A stretch of 64,000 nucleotides of DNA. It comes from Aedes albopictus (taxonomy: Eukaryota > Arthropoda > Insecta > Diptera > Culicidae). The stretch's first letter is position 1. Each line of letters starts with the position of its first letter. This document shows positions 63,923-64,000 of the stretch, piece after piece. Position numbers and translations under genes: made by a program. The stretch is taken from contig NC_085138.1 in the NCBI RefSeq assembly GCF_035046485.1, forward strand, positions 65,402,580-65,466,579, read 5' to 3'. The notes beneath the pieces were generated by a model. That model was not told the DNA's origin. It ran no database searches and saw only the letters and a list, made by a program, of their open reading frames with translations.

Positions 63923-64000
63923 AGGGGCCGTCCATTTACCACGTGGACAGAAAATTCATGGTTTTTGACCCCCTCCCACCTCCCCGTGGACAAGCGTGGA
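63923..64000. mobile_element. Left end of a PIF/Harbinger-like MITE, cut by the window end
   Basis: TAAGGGGCCGTCCATTTACC matches the GGGGCTGTCCATTTATTACG end of 26214-27271, here after TAA. The CCCCCTCCCACC text is the usual inner motif (compare ACACCCCCACCCCCCC at 26259). The right end lies outside. Confidence 0.6.

Noticed and set aside
1..64000. Endogenous viral elements, mitochondrial or rDNA insertions, long terminal repeat elements
   Set aside because: I looked for viral polymerase or nucleoprotein motifs, rRNA-like blocks and paired direct LTRs and saw none that I could support.

Overview
The window looks like repeat-packed intergenic or intronic DNA from a culicine mosquito, most likely Aedes. 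This is an inference. It rests on a Feilai-like tRNA-derived SINE with a GAA tail, RTE-type and LOA/I-type LINEs, many TA-, TTA- and TTAA-flanked miniature inverted-repeat elements (MITEs), and several kilobases of a degenerate 12-bp satellite with core GGAATTCCTCCA. I recognise no complete host protein-coding gene. Almost every long open frame is a retrotransposon remnant or a stop-poor stretch of satellite.

Layout. 1-978 is the 3' end of an RNase H-bearing LINE with a TGATACC tail. 1437-2160 is a 146-bp satellite. 4.6-7.9 kb is the main 12-bp satellite, cut at 7920-9195 by an element with 30-bp terminal inverted repeats (TIRs). 9.7-11.8 kb is a 2.1-kb foldback element carrying its own MITE. 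14.5-19.5 kb alternates 10-bp and 12-bp satellites around a 704-bp retroposon with a 21-bp target-site duplication (TSD). 19.8-22.7 kb and 26.05-30.3 kb are two nests of transposons, each built around a broken RTE LINE. 30.5-38 kb holds a series of inverted-repeat elements and a region with hammerhead-ribozyme-like motifs.

38.8-41.4 kb is the only part that looks like a host gene. It is CpG-rich and UTR-like, with a GTAAGT donor at 39961 and a possible start codon at 41128 followed by a GTGAGT donor. It could be the 5' end of a gene whose introns hold the surrounding repeats, but I cannot name the gene.

42-48 kb has a second 146-bp-period tandem repeat, an RTE relic, a Feilai-like SINE and a composite repeat with a MITE whose empty site exists elsewhere in the window. 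48.9-64 kb has piggyBac-like TTAA MITEs, SINEs, a hAT element containing a near-perfect 408-bp palindrome with a 10-bp TSD, more decayed 12-bp satellite, and further foldbacks; the last element runs off the window end.

The 'system' here is layered parasitism. Nesting order and matching duplications give a relative history of insertions, and the long palindromes could fold into hairpin RNAs if transcribed. No endogenous viral gene, tRNA gene of ordinary form, rRNA or CRISPR array was recognised.
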